The position numbers and the translations under genes were made by a program. DNA of 64,000 bases from Mycolicibacterium sp. TY81. GTDB taxonomy: Bacteria > Actinomycetota > Actinomycetes > Mycobacteriales > Mycobacteriaceae. The stretch's first letter is position 1. Every line of letters starts with the position of its first letter. The stretch spans positions 1,054,001-1,118,000 of the forward strand of contig NZ_AP023362.1 in assembly GCF_018326285.1 (NCBI RefSeq), in the 5' to 3' direction. Below the pieces are notes generated by a model, which saw nothing but the letters and a program-made list of their open reading frames with translations, had not been told where the DNA came from and did not search any database. Of this stretch, positions 41,346 to 52,417 are shown one piece after another.

Positions 41346-42596
41346 TTAATAACGCCCAAAGGCCAGGGCGACATTGTGTCCACCGAACCCGAACGAGTTG
41401 TTGATGGCGTACTTGTAGTCGCCATAACGAGGCTCGCCCGCAACAACATCGAGATCGATGGCGGGATCCGGCGTCTCGTAGTTGAGCGTCGGGGGGATGA
41501 CCCCGTCGCGCAACGCGAGCACCGTCAACACGGACTCCAGCGCACCGACCGCACCGATGGAGTGGCCGAGCGCCGACTTCGGCGCGTACACCGCGGCGTT
41601 CTGACATCCGGCGACGCGGATGGCATTGGCCTCGGCGGTGTCACCGATCGGGGTGGCAGTGCCGTGGGCATTGACGTGGTCGATGTCCTTGGCGTCCAGC
41701 CCCGCGGTCTCCAGTGCACGCTTCATCGCGGCACCGGCGCGCACGCCGCCGTCTGCCGGGGCCACCATGTGGAACGCGTCCGAGGTGATACCGGCACCCA
41801 GCAGGCGGGCGATCGGCTTGGCGCCACGCGCCAGCGCGTGCTCTTCGGTCTCGATGATCATCATCGCGCCGGCTTCACCGAACACGAAGCCGTCACGATC
41901 CTTGTCGAACGGCCGCGACGCACCCGCGGGATCGTCGTTGCGGGTCGACATGGCGCGCATCATCGAGAACGCCGCGATGGGCAGTGCCTCGATGCCGCCT
42001 TCCACGCCACCGACGACGGCGAAGTCCGCGTCGCCCATGACGATCTGACGCCAGCCGTGGGCGATGGCCTCAGAACCCGACGAGCACGCCGACACCGGGG
42101 TGATGACCCCGGCGCGGGCGCCCAGCTCCAAGCCGGCGACCGCAGCCGCGCCGTTGGGCATGATCATCTGAACGGCGAGCGGGCTGACCTTGCGGATGCC
42201 GCCCTCGTTCATGGCGTCGTAGGTTTCGACGATCTTCTCGCCGCCACCGAGACCCGTGCCGATCACGACGGCGAAACGGTCGGGATCGACCTCGGGCGCA
42301 CCCGCGTTCTTCCACAACCGTCGCGCCAGCACGAGCGACATGCGCTGCACGTACGAGTTACGGCGCAGTTCGACGCGGGTGAGCTCGGCCTCGAGATCGT
42401 CGACCAGGTGGCCACCGATACGCACCGGAAGGTCCCACTTGGTGACGAAATCGTCGGTCAACTCACGGATGCCGCTTTCGCCTGCCAGGAGGCCCTTCCA
42501 CGTGCTCTCGATGTCAGCAGCGAGCGCCGTGGTTGCCTCCACGGCGGTCACCACGACGTTCGGGAAGCCTCCGTTAGCCGTGGAAGGCCTGGTCAC
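41346..42596 (-). CDS. kasA: Beta-ketoacyl-ACP synthase KasA
   Basis: A 416-residue condensing enzyme. Counting from the GTG start, the active-site residues are Cys171 (SACSSG), His311 (NAHGTAT), Lys340 and His345 (KSALGHS), the same numbers as in M. tuberculosis KasA. It performs the initial and middle elongation cycles of FAS-II for mycolic acids and is the target of thiolactomycin. The GTG overlaps the acpM stop by 4 nt (42593-42596), so the carrier protein and synthase are co-translated. It is followed by kasB. Confidence 0.97.
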   Translation of the reverse strand: MTRPSTANGGFPNVVVTAVEATTALAADIESTWKGLLAGESGIRELTDDFVTKWDLPVRIGGHLVDDLEAELTRVELRRNSYVQRMSLVLARRLWKNAGAPEVDPDRFAVVIGTGLGGGEKIVETYDAMNEGGIRKVSPLAVQMIMPNGAAAVAGLELGARAGVITPVSACSSGSEAIAHGWRQIVMGDADFAVVGGVEGGIEALPIAAFSMMRAMSTRNDDPAGASRPFDKDRDGFVFGEAGAMMIIETEEHALARGAKPIARLLGAGITSDAFHMVAPADGGVRAGAAMKRALETAGLDAKDIDHVNAHGTATPIGDTAEANAIRVAGCQNAAVYAPKSALGHSIGAVGALESVLTVLALRDGVIPPTLNYETPDPAIDLDVVAGEPRYGDYKYAINNSFGFGGHNVALAFGRY

Positions 42597-42886
42597 TTGC
42601 TGAACTTATCGCGCAGCGCGGCAGCAGCCTCGGGGTTCTCTTCCTCGAGCTTCTGGATGTAGGCGACGACGTCACCAACGGTGCGCAGGCCGGCCAGGTC
42701 CTCGTCCGGGATCTTCACGCCGTACTTGTCCTCGGTCTGGACGGCGATCTCGACCATCGACAGCGAGTCGATGTCCAGGTCGTCGACGAAGGACTTCTCG
42801 GGGGTCACCTCAGACGGCTCGATGCCGGTGACCTCTTCGATGATCTCGGCGAGGCCGGCGATGATTTCTTCTTGACTGGCAGCCAC
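42593..42886 (-). CDS. acpM: Meromycolate acyl carrier protein AcpM
   Basis: A 97-residue ACP with Ser41 in IDSLSMVE as the phosphopantetheine site and the long acidic/hydrophobic C-terminal tail ([22 protein letters not shown] region) that sets AcpM apart from short bacterial ACPs. The tail is slightly shorter than in slow growers. It carries growing meromycolate chains in FAS-II. The GTG at 42886 lies 5 nt after AAGGAG. The frame continues upstream without a ribosome site. The stop overlaps the kasA start. Confidence 0.96.
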   Translation of the reverse strand: MAASQEEIIAGLAEIIEEVTGIEPSEVTPEKSFVDDLDIDSLSMVEIAVQTEDKYGVKIPDEDLAGLRTVGDVVAYIQKLEEENPEAAAALRDKFSK

Positions 42887-42978
42887 GATGGCTCCTTCTT
42901 TTTGTTGTGTCGGCACACCGGATTTGGTGTGCCGGGTCGGTTGATTCGGGTTGGTTGCTTTTCAGGCCTACAGCCCTG

Positions 42979-43926
42979 TCAGAACTCGGTGAGTCCGTCC
43001 AAATCTGCGGGGGTCTTGATGGCGAAGGTGGGCACGCCCTTGACTTCGCGCTTGGCGATACCGGTGAGGGTGCCCGCCGGGGGGAACTCGATGATGCCGG
43101 TCACTTCCTGGCCTTCCTGTGCGGCACTGAAGCGCTTCCGCATCGTTTCCGAGCACAGGTCCCAGCGGACCGGGCGGGTCATCTGGGCGACCAGCTTGGC
43201 CATGGCGTCCGCGGCGTCGGCGACCGGCTGGCCGTCGGCGTTGGACAGCAGCGTGGTGGTCGGCTCGCTGGGGGTGACGGTCGCCGCGGCAGCCGCGTAC
43301 GGCTCCTGCGCCGAGCCCATGAAGTGCGTGTGGAAGGCGCCGGCGGTGGCCAGGACACGGACGCGGGCCTTGGCCGGCGGATCCTCGGCCAGCTTCTCCA
43401 GCGCCGAGACGGCACCGGCCGCGACGATCTGACCCGCCGCGTTGCGGTTGGCCGGGACCAGTTCCAGGGCTTCCAGACGTGCGAGCACCTCGGCCTCGTC
43501 GCCACCGAGCACCGCGGCCATGCCGGTGGGCTCCAGGGCGCAGGCCTTGGCCATCTCGGCGCCGCGGGTGGCGGCGAGCTTGATGGCCTCGTCGGCGGAG
43601 ATGACGCCCGCGATGGCGTAGGCGGCGATCTCGCCGACCGAGTGGCCGGCCACGATCGTGGTGGCACCGGCCAGGAGGCCGCGCTTGGTCAGCTCTTCGT
43701 GTGCGAGCAGCGTGGCCGCGACGACCAGCGGCTGGGTCACCGCGGTGTCGGTGATCTCCTCGGCGGTCGCCGTGGTGCCCAGCTGGGCGAGATCGAGACC
43801 GCTGATCTCCGACCAGGTGGCCAGACGGTCAGCCGCACCGGCCAGCTCCAACCATGGGGTGAGCATGCCGGGCGTCTGAGATCCCTGCCCGGGGGCAAGC
43901 AGCGCAAGCACAGGTGTTTGAGGCAC
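42979..43926 (-). CDS. fabD: Malonyl-CoA:ACP transacylase FabD
   Basis: A 315-residue MCAT: N-terminal LLAPGQGSQTPGM (9-21), nucleophile GHSVGE with Ser96, the Arg in AATRGAEM and catalytic His199 in GAFHTHFM. It loads malonyl groups from malonyl-CoA onto AcpM. It is the first gene of the FAS-II operon. The GTG at 43926 is the start. The 183 bp upstream hold the operon promoter and a TTTTGT-N9-ACAAAA dyad, the expected site for MabR. Confidence 0.96.
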   Translation of the reverse strand: MPQTPVLALLAPGQGSQTPGMLTPWLELAGAADRLATWSEISGLDLAQLGTTATAEEITDTAVTQPLVVAATLLAHEELTKRGLLAGATTIVAGHSVGEIAAYAIAGVISADEAIKLAATRGAEMAKACALEPTGMAAVLGGDEAEVLARLEALELVPANRNAAGQIVAAGAVSALEKLAEDPPAKARVRVLATAGAFHTHFMGSAQEPYAAAAATVTPSEPTTTLLSNADGQPVADAADAMAKLVAQMTRPVRWDLCSETMRKRFSAAQEGQEVTGIIEFPPAGTLTGIAKREVKGVPTFAIKTPADLDGLTEF

Positions 43927-43970
43927 GGATTAAGAAAACACTGTGAAGCGGGATTTATGCCGTGTAAGAG

Positions 43971-44012
43971 ATTATGAACCTGGTCTTAAAGTTTTGTGGA
44001 ATGTCTACAAAA
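43971..44012 (-). promoter_or_regulatory. FAS-II promoter with candidate MabR operator
   Basis: TTTTGT (43992-43997) and ACAAAA (44007-44012) form an inverted repeat with a 9-bp centre. On the minus strand a good -10, CATAAT, lies at 43976-43971, so the dyad covers the -35 region of the fabD-acpM-kasA-kasB-accD6 promoter. As I recall, an inverted repeat of this kind was described as the binding site of MabR, whose gene lies just upstream. Confidence 0.7.
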
Positions 44013-44109
44013 ACGCACGTTATGCAACGTTGGCGAGACCTGGCTGCGATGTGGATCACAGTCGGGGGTCGATAGCTACCGGCGGGTAGGTTTGCTGTAA
44101 CTGTGCTGA

Positions 44110-45354
44110 TCAGGCCGTTTGCTGGTTGGCTTGAGCGGGGGTACGGCTCAATCGACCCACTGTCGAGGCCACTCGGAGCACATAGGCGTCCCTGGGCACC
44201 ATCGGATCGCGGCCGGTGAAGTCCGCGATCCGGCGCAGCCGGTACCGGACGGTGTTTGGATGAACGAACAATTTACGGGCGCACGCTTCTATGGCGCCGC
44301 CGGCGTCGAGGTAGGCGTCGAGCGTCTCTGTCAGCGCCGGACCCGCGTCTGCCAGCGGCCGGACGACCTCGAGTTCCAGGGCCGCGATGGCCGTGCGGTC
44401 CCCGAGCAGGGCGCGTTCGGGCAGCAGTTCGCGCGCGGCGACGGGGCGCGGTGCACCCGTCCAGCCGCTCACCGCATTCATTCCGGAGATGGCTTCGGTG
44501 GCGCTGTAATGGGCGGCTGCCAGCGTGGCGGCGGTCGGGCCGATGACCACCGGGGCGTCGGCGAACACGCCCATCAGTTCGCCCAGGAACCGATCGGTGG
44601 GCGAGATCTGTCCGGAGATGATGGCCACCAGCCAGGTGCCGTGGACGTCGGACAGGGCGACGCGACCGTTGCGGCTGGCGACGTCGTGGACGTCCTCGCT
44701 GGCCAGATCGGCGCGGTCGGGTTGCGGGTAGCCCACCACGACGGTGGCGGGCGCGGTGGCGTCCCAGTTCAGTGCCGCCGCCTGCGACTGCAGGCTGGTG
44801 CCGACGTCGCCACGCACCACGGCGTCGACGACGTTGGCCTCCATCCGGGTGTCCCAGGCGCCGCGGGCCTCGGCCTGATCGGCGTACGCGCTGGCGGCAG
44901 CGAACGCCAGGTCGCGGCTGTACCGCAGGATGCCCGCGGTCAGCGCCGTCAGCTGTTCCTCGGTGCGGGCCAGTAGCGGCACCACTTCCTCGAAGAACTC
45001 CATGGTGGTCCGCACCATCTCCACCGACTGCCGCAGCGCGATGCGGCGCCGCAGATCCTGGGGCACGACCTCGAAGGCCTCCGCGGTGTAGCTGACGTCG
45101 CTGTTCGGGTCGCGCATCCACTCGACGAAGTTGACGACGGCGGTCTGCACCACCAGGTGAACGCTGGCGCGCTGCGAGGCCTCCAACTCGGCGAAGAACG
45201 GCAGGCGCTCCTCGAGGGCGTGCACGGCCTGCGTCGCCAAGGTGCCGGAGTACTGCTTGAGGCGACGCAGCACCGTGTCCGGGACGTTCTCGAGGACTTC
45301 GAGCGTCGACTTGGGCGGAACGAACCGCTTACCGCCGTTCGTGTTGTCAGGCAT
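44110..45354 (-). CDS. mabR: MabR, PucR-like regulator of FAS-II
   Basis: A 414-residue regulator with a helical N-terminal half, a central GGDEF-like/PucR region and a C-terminal PucR-type HTH near 352-385 (GGAIEACARKLFVHPNTVRYRLRRI). It matches M. tuberculosis Rv2242/MabR by length, domain order and position between aceE and fabD. MabR controls the fasII operon in response to long-chain acyl-CoA. The binding dyad lies in the 183-bp gap before fabD. It is transcribed in the same direction as aceE (96-bp gap with a hairpin) and fabD. Confidence 0.93.
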   Translation of the reverse strand: MPDNTNGGKRFVPPKSTLEVLENVPDTVLRRLKQYSGTLATQAVHALEERLPFFAELEASQRASVHLVVQTAVVNFVEWMRDPNSDVSYTAEAFEVVPQDLRRRIALRQSVEMVRTTMEFFEEVVPLLARTEEQLTALTAGILRYSRDLAFAAASAYADQAEARGAWDTRMEANVVDAVVRGDVGTSLQSQAAALNWDATAPATVVVGYPQPDRADLASEDVHDVASRNGRVALSDVHGTWLVAIISGQISPTDRFLGELMGVFADAPVVIGPTAATLAAAHYSATEAISGMNAVSGWTGAPRPVAARELLPERALLGDRTAIAALELEVVRPLADAGPALTETLDAYLDAGGAIEACARKLFVHPNTVRYRLRRIADFTGRDPMVPRDAYVLRVASTVGRLSRTPAQANQQTA

Positions 45355-45405
45355 GACTAAAAGCTACGCCTGATTTCTGGAGACTTCTGCCAATCCGGTC
45401 GCGCC

Positions 45406-45438
45406 GAGATGACGGTTCCTGTCGGAAACCGTCATCTC
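45406..45438 (-). terminator. Hairpin between aceE and mabR
   Basis: GAGATGACGGTT (45406-45417) and AACCGTCATCTC (45427-45438) form a perfect 12-bp stem with a 9-nt loop, 12 bp after the aceE stop. There is no T tract, as is common for mycobacterial terminators. It probably separates aceE from mabR transcription. Confidence 0.65.
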
Positions 45439-45450
45439 AGCGTCTGCGGA

Positions 45451-48246
<2,796 letters not shown>

Positions 48247-48395
48247 CTGCCACTCCTTGGTATGCGATTTTGGGGATGCTTTTGGCACTGCCCATGGTCC
48301 CCCCATCGTTCCGCAGATTAGGCGTTGGGGTGGGCTACCGGCGAGTACGCGTTCGGATGCCTGTGATTGCCGCATCGACCCTGTACGGTCAGCTG

Positions 48396-48938
48396 ATGAT
48401 GACCAGCGCGGCTAGTGTGTCGCGGCTTCGCGCAGCCGCTTTGGTATCCGGGGCCCTGGCGATGGTCGGGATGATGATCGTCGGCTGCAGTAAGTCCGTC
48501 GAAGGCAGCTCCACGGTCGACCAGCCCGGCGCGGCGGCGTACCGCACCTCGGTGTCGCTGTCCGCGGCAGCGTCGGCCAGTTCCAGTTCGTCGAGCGCCT
48601 CCGCGGCGGCGACAGAGGCTGCGTGCCAGACGTTCGTCGACACCGGCAAACCGGCGATGCAGGCGGTCAACGCCTACGTCGACGCCGAGAACGCCGGTGG
48701 CACCGACGCCGCCAAGCTGCAGGCCGCGGTCGACGCACTGCACCATGCCGCGGACGCGGTGACCAAGAGCGCCACGACGGTGCAGTCCGACACCCTCAAG
48801 GCGGCGCTCGCCGGCTGGTCGGCGGCGGCCCAGGCGCTGGCGACGGCGATCAGCACCAACGCGTCGACCTCTGATTTCAATGCGGCGGTCGACTCGTTCA
48901 ACAACGCCAAGTCGGCCACCGAGACCGCGTGCGGGTAA
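48396..48938 (+). CDS. Putative lipoprotein (Rv2240c-like)
   Basis: A protein of about 180 residues with a lipoprotein signal: charged start, hydrophobic helix and lipobox IVGC with Cys31. The mature part begins with a low-complexity Ser/Ala linker (about 55-75) followed by an Ala-rich helical domain with one more Cys pair (AACQTF and TACG at the end). Function unknown. It is probably anchored outside the membrane. It is divergent from aceE across 149 bp. An adjacent second ATG (48399) is equivalent. Confidence 0.8.
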   Translation: MMTSAASVSRLRAAALVSGALAMVGMMIVGCSKSVEGSSTVDQPGAAAYRTSVSLSAAASASSSSSSASAAATEAACQTFVDTGKPAMQAVNAYVDAENAGGTDAAKLQAAVDALHHAADAVTKSATTVQSDTLKAALAGWSAAAQALATAISTNASTSDFNAAVDSFNNAKSATETACG

Positions 48939-49056
48939 CACGTGCGCTGATCTTGTCGATCAAAGATGTGTCTTGCGTCGAATGAATCGTCGTCGCGTGC
49001 GACTATTGGGTTCCACACACACGGGCTGCAAACAAGCAGGTTAGAGGAGGACACCG

Positions 49057-49479
49057 GTGGCCGCGGCGGACGCGCCGAACTACGCCCAGAGACTGGGCAT
49101 TCACAAAGATCAGATCGTCCAGGAGCTGGGTTGGGACGAGGACACCGACGACGACATCCGCGCTGACATCGAAGATGCGTGCGGCGGAGAGCTTCTCGAC
49201 GAGGATTCCGACGAAGTCGTGGACGTCGTGCTGCTGTGGTGGCGCGATGACGACGGCGACCTGGTGGACCGTCTGATGGACGCCATCACCCCGCTGGCCG
49301 ACGACGGCGTGATCTGGGTGGCCACCCCGAAGACCGGCAAGAACGGCCACGTCCAGCCTGCCGAGATCGCCGAGTCGGCGCCGACCGCAGGGCTCGTCGT
49401 CACCTCGTCGGCCAACCTCGGGGACTGGATCGCCAGCCGCCTGGTGCAGCCCAAGTCGAAGGCCGCGGGCCGGCACTAG
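49057..49479 (+). CDS. DUF3052 protein (Rv2239c-like)
   Basis: A 140-residue acidic cytoplasmic protein of the actinobacterial DUF3052 family. Seen: YAQRLGIHKDQIVQELGWDEDTDDDIR at the start, DEVVDVVLLWWRDDDGDLVDRLMDAI, IWVATPKTGKNGHVQPAEIAE and LGDWIASRLVQPK. No enzymatic motif is apparent and the function is unknown. The GTG at 49057 has a strong AGAGGAGG 6-8 nt upstream. It lies between the lipoprotein gene and ahpE, as in M. tuberculosis. Confidence 0.88.
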   Translation: MAAADAPNYAQRLGIHKDQIVQELGWDEDTDDDIRADIEDACGGELLDEDSDEVVDVVLLWWRDDDGDLVDRLMDAITPLADDGVIWVATPKTGKNGHVQPAEIAESAPTAGLVVTSSANLGDWIASRLVQPKSKAAGRH

Positions 49480-49540
49480 TGGTGGTCGGTGCCCTGGCGC
49501 CGCGGTCTCGTAGGTCTGACGTGCCCGGCTCTGTGCGGTG

Positions 49541-49594
49541 TTCGTGGGCCGCTGTCTGTTTGTGGGCCACCGTCTGTTTGTGGGCCACTGTCGC
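49541..49594 (+). repeat. Three tandem 18-bp repeats before ahpE
   Basis: Three head-to-tail copies with the core GTGGGCC (units 49541-49558, 49559-49576, 49577-49594). Units differ from each other at 2-4 positions. They lie in the 184-bp gap between the DUF3052 gene and ahpE. An 18-bp period keeps any reading frame open, but no convincing gene is present. They could be a variable-number repeat. Confidence 0.75.
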
Positions 49595-49663
49595 CGCGAG
49601 TGCAACCACACGGCGGAAAAGCGGCCTGATTTCCGCCACCACGTTGCATTCGCGGGTTGAGTC

Positions 49664-50119
49664 ATGATCGAGGTCGGGTCCGTCGCGCCGGACTTCACTC
49701 TCAAAGACCAGCACGGTCGCGCCGTGACGCTGTCGGCGCTGCGCGGCCGGAATGTGCTGCTGGTGTTCTTCCCACTGGCGTTCACCCCGGTGTGTGCGGG
49801 GGAGCTCGGCGAGATTCAGGAAAACCTGGCCCGGTACCGCAATGATTCGGTGGAAACGCTGACCATCTCGGTCGGGCCGCCGGCCACTCACAAGGTGTGG
49901 GCGCGGGAATCGGGCTTCGAGTTCCCGATCCTGTGCGACTTCTGGCCGCACGGCGCGGTGTCCCAGCTGTACGGGGTTTTCAACGAGGTTTCGGGCTACC
50001 CGGACCGGGGCACATTCCTGGTCGACCGGGAGGGCATCGTGCGGTTCGCGGAGTGCACATCGCCCGGCGAGGCGCGGGACCAGCAGGTCTGGGTCGACGC
50101 CCTGGCGGCCTTGGACTGA
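49664..50119 (+). CDS. ahpE: One-cysteine peroxiredoxin AhpE
   Basis: A 151-residue peroxiredoxin with the peroxidatic motif FPLAFTPVCAGELGE (Cys44), the catalytic Thr/Arg pair and DFWPHGAVSQLYGVFNE, which matches AhpE and not AhpC or BCP. There is no resolving Cys at the AhpC position, although a second Cys occurs in PILCDFW. It reduces peroxides and peroxynitrite and is recycled by mycothiol/mycoredoxin. It is followed 41 bp later by tRNA-Val. Confidence 0.93.
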   Translation: MIEVGSVAPDFTLKDQHGRAVTLSALRGRNVLLVFFPLAFTPVCAGELGEIQENLARYRNDSVETLTISVGPPATHKVWARESGFEFPILCDFWPHGAVSQLYGVFNEVSGYPDRGTFLVDREGIVRFAECTSPGEARDQQVWVDALAALD

Positions 50120-50160
50120 TTTTCCCTGACCCGCCATCGGCGTGTAGCGTGCCCGGGGCG

Positions 50161-50235
50161 GGGCGCGTAGCTCAGTGGTAGAGCTCTGGTTTTACACACC
50201 AGCGGTCGGCGGTTCGATACCGTCCGCGCCCACCA
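50161..50235 (+). tRNA. tRNA-Val (anticodon TAC)
   Basis: A complete cloverleaf: acceptor GGGCGCG/CGCGCCC (50161-50167 with 50225-50231), D arm GCTC...GAGC, anticodon stem CTGGT/ACCAG with loop TTTACAC (anticodon TAC, reading GUA), T stem GGCGG/CCGTC with TTCGATA loop, discriminator A and an encoded CCA (50233-50235). Confidence 0.98.
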
Positions 50236-50257
50236 ACTTTCCCCAGGTAGCGGCTTA

Positions 50258-50971
50258 CTAGTCGACCGGGCTCATGTCGTCGGCACTCCACCGCACCGCG
50301 GTGACGGCAGGTGCCTTGATGACATCGGCGAGGGCCGCTTCGATGCGGTGGTCGTCTCGCTCGTCGGCGATGACGGTGGCCGTGATGCGGACTCCTTCGT
50401 CATCGGGTAAGTCGACGGCAGAGATGGAGCGCACCGTCAGGTTGGGGTGCGAGATGGCGTCGAAGATGAGGCTCCGGATGTGGAGTTCGGCGCTCGTCGC
50501 GCACCGCACCTCGAACCGGTATTCGGCGGAGGACTCTTCGGCGCCCGGGCGGCGGTGACGGTCCAGCGTGCGCCCGACCGGCCGCAGGAAGATGTTGGCG
50601 GCGATGACCGCGCAGCTGCCGATCACCGCGGGCAGCATCAGTCCACCGCCGGCCAGGGCGCCGATGGCGGCGGAGGCCCACAGGGTGGCCGCGGTGTTGA
50701 GCCCCGAGATCGTGGCGCCCTGCTGCATGATCACGCCGGCACCGAGGAAGCCGATGCCGGACGCCACCTGGGCGGCAACACGGGTTGGGTCGGCGTGTTC
50801 GCCTGCGAAGGTGTAGCCGCCCATGATCACGAACAGCGCGGAGCCGAGGCTCACCAGCGCGGTGGTGCGCAACCCGGCGTTGCGGGACCGCCACTGGCGT
50901 TCCAGCCCGATCGCCGCGCCCAGCCCGAGGCCGGCGCCGATCCGCAGCGCGATATCCAGTGTGTCGATCAC
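50258..50971 (-). CDS. MgtC/SapB-family membrane protein
   Basis: A 237-residue protein with four to five N-terminal helices (about 1-135), including AAIGLERQWRSRNAGLRTTALVSLGSALFV, GASTISG-type GATISGLNTAATLWASAAIGALAGGG, the MgtC signature region, and a soluble C-terminal ACT-like domain (about 155-237). MgtC proteins support growth in low magnesium and in macrophages, acting on F-ATPase or K+ transport. The GTG at 50971 has AGGAG 7 nt upstream. It ends 22 bp from the tRNA, which it faces. The 210 bp upstream contain a 17-bp hairpin but no recognisable Mg2+ riboswitch. Confidence 0.88.
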   Translation of the reverse strand: MIDTLDIALRIGAGLGLGAAIGLERQWRSRNAGLRTTALVSLGSALFVIMGGYTFAGEHADPTRVAAQVASGIGFLGAGVIMQQGATISGLNTAATLWASAAIGALAGGGLMLPAVIGSCAVIAANIFLRPVGRTLDRHRRPGAEESSAEYRFEVRCATSAELHIRSLIFDAISHPNLTVRSISAVDLPDDEGVRITATVIADERDDHRIEAALADVIKAPAVTAVRWSADDMSPVD

Positions 50972-51066
50972 CTTGTGCTCCTGTTGCTTTCGTGCGCCGG
51001 GGCGCGCTCTCGGCGCGTCCACGGCTGCGACGGCAGTAGGGGCGGATGATAGGGACGGTGTGCGAA

Positions 51067-51105
51067 CTCAAGGTGAACGGCGGCCGACCCGCCGTTCACC
51101 TTGAG
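51067..51105 (-). terminator. 17-bp perfect hairpin after the surface-protein gene
   Basis: CTCAAGGTGAACGGCGG (51067-51083) pairs without mismatch with CCGCCGTTCACCTTGAG (51089-51105) around a 5-nt loop. It lies 77 bp after the stop of the minus-strand gene at 51182 and about 95 bp before the next minus-strand start. No T tract follows. It is most likely a terminator, although its perfect symmetry could also mark a protein-binding site. Confidence 0.6.
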
Positions 51106-51181
51106 GCGCGGATATCGTTGAACCAGTGCGGATTTCGCGTTGCTGAGGTCCGCTGTGAGTTACCTCCCGATGTGCTGGGCG

Positions 51182-52312
51182 TCAGGCGGCGGCCTGCGAC
51201 GTCGCCGCGGCCTTCTTGCCCTGGGTCTTCTTGCCGAACTTGGACTTCGGCTTCTTCGGGGCGGTCTGCTTCTCGGCCTTACTGCCGGTGTCCGACGTTC
51301 CAGCGCCGGCGTTCGTGTCGGTTGCCGCTCCGGTGGTGTCGGGTTTGGTGTCGGGTTTGGTACCGGAGTCGGTGTCGTGCTTCGTCGTCGAGACGGTGTC
51401 GGGTGTCGTTGAATCCTTGGGATCCGTCGGGTCTTTGGTGTCCTTGGGGTCGGTCACCGTTGGCTTGGCCGCTGTCGGCGCAAGCTTGATCGTGGGCTTG
51501 ACCTTGGTGGTGGTGATCTTCGGTATTGCGGTGGCCTCGACGCCGGCTGCCGCCGTGGGCGTGGTCGTGTCGACCGCCGCGATTGCCGCGGGCTTGGTCG
51601 CGAGCGCGTTGGCAATGGTGTTCTGCGCGAAGGCGATTCCGTCGATGACGTTGGCGGCGCCGGTCTTGAGGCCCTGGACGACGAGCTTCACGCCGTCGAC
51701 GACGGCTGTGACGAGATTGCCGATGTTGATGGGCAGTAGCGCCGCCACGACGTTCTGGGTGGCGATGATGGCCGAGGTCGCAAAAGCGTTGAATCCGCCG
51801 AGCAGACCGGTGCCGAGACCAATCAGCGCTACCGGGACTGCTTGCACCAGCGCCTGGTCCACGGCCAGCACGCGTTGGTCGCGCGCGATCATGGACACCA
51901 GAATCGGTCCGCCGATGACGGTCACCGCGCCGATCACTCCGGCTTCGACGGTGCCAAGCGCCCCGACGAAGTCGCGGGCCAGAACCTGCTGCGCGACGGT
52001 GGTCACGAGTCCCGGGATGGCGGCGATGGTCTGCCCGACGCCCTGGCCTGCTTTGACCAGGCCCGCACTGATTGTCACGAAGTCGGTGATCTGGTTGGCG
52101 ACCCACTGCTTGAACGCGGGGAATTCCAGGATGTCGGCGATGGTGGCGGTCAGCTGGATGTCGGGTACCTGGATGTGCGGCACCTGGACGCTGTGGACGA
52201 TCGGTGCCGGCAGGGCACTCAATGCTGGTGGCGGGGGAGCGGAGACGATGACGCCCGCGGCCATGACAGCGGCGGCGGTGGGCAGGCTCAGACGGGCGGT
52301 GAGTGTATGCAT
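51182..52312 (-). CDS. Secreted surface protein with Thr/Lys/Asp-rich C-terminal tail
   Basis: I do not recognise a family. The 376-residue product has a signal peptide (TAAAVMAAGVIVSA core, Pro-rich start of the mature chain), an Ala/Val/Ile-rich amphipathic region with hydrophobic helices (about 55-245), and from about 265 a low-complexity tail of Thr, Lys, Asp and Pro (KDTKDPTDPKDST-type repeats, KPDTKPDTT) ending in a basic KKPKSKFGKKTQGKK stretch. This is the build of a mycobacterial envelope protein with a wall-spanning tail. It lies downstream of the beta-propeller gene on the same strand, 105 bp apart. Confidence 0.72.
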   Translation of the reverse strand: MHTLTARLSLPTAAAVMAAGVIVSAPPPPALSALPAPIVHSVQVPHIQVPDIQLTATIADILEFPAFKQWVANQITDFVTISAGLVKAGQGVGQTIAAIPGLVTTVAQQVLARDFVGALGTVEAGVIGAVTVIGGPILVSMIARDQRVLAVDQALVQAVPVALIGLGTGLLGGFNAFATSAIIATQNVVAALLPINIGNLVTAVVDGVKLVVQGLKTGAANVIDGIAFAQNTIANALATKPAAIAAVDTTTPTAAAGVEATAIPKITTTKVKPTIKLAPTAAKPTVTDPKDTKDPTDPKDSTTPDTVSTTKHDTDSGTKPDTKPDTTGAATDTNAGAGTSDTGSKAEKQTAPKKPKSKFGKKTQGKKAAATSQAAA

Positions 52313-52417
52313 GTGAAAGCTCCTGACCGAGAGTGGAACCCAAGCAATATTGACGGTATCGACAAAATTGTCTCGGTGCTGGGCAATCGCAATGTTCGTG
52401 CCGGGATCCGGCCGCGC

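Noticed and set aside
40055..42596. kasA and kasB as a recent duplication or assembly artefact
   Set aside because: The proteins differ throughout, with different N-termini and active-site surroundings, as in other mycobacteria.
48247..48375. Upstream extension of aceE by 43 codons
   Set aside because: No ribosome site or family similarity exists there, while the TTG at 48246 has AAGGAG at ideal spacing and yields the expected N-terminus.
51023..51181. Magnesium (M-box) riboswitch upstream of the MgtC-like gene
   Set aside because: Apart from the 17-bp hairpin I see none of the conserved M-box helices, and the start codon has only a short leader after it.
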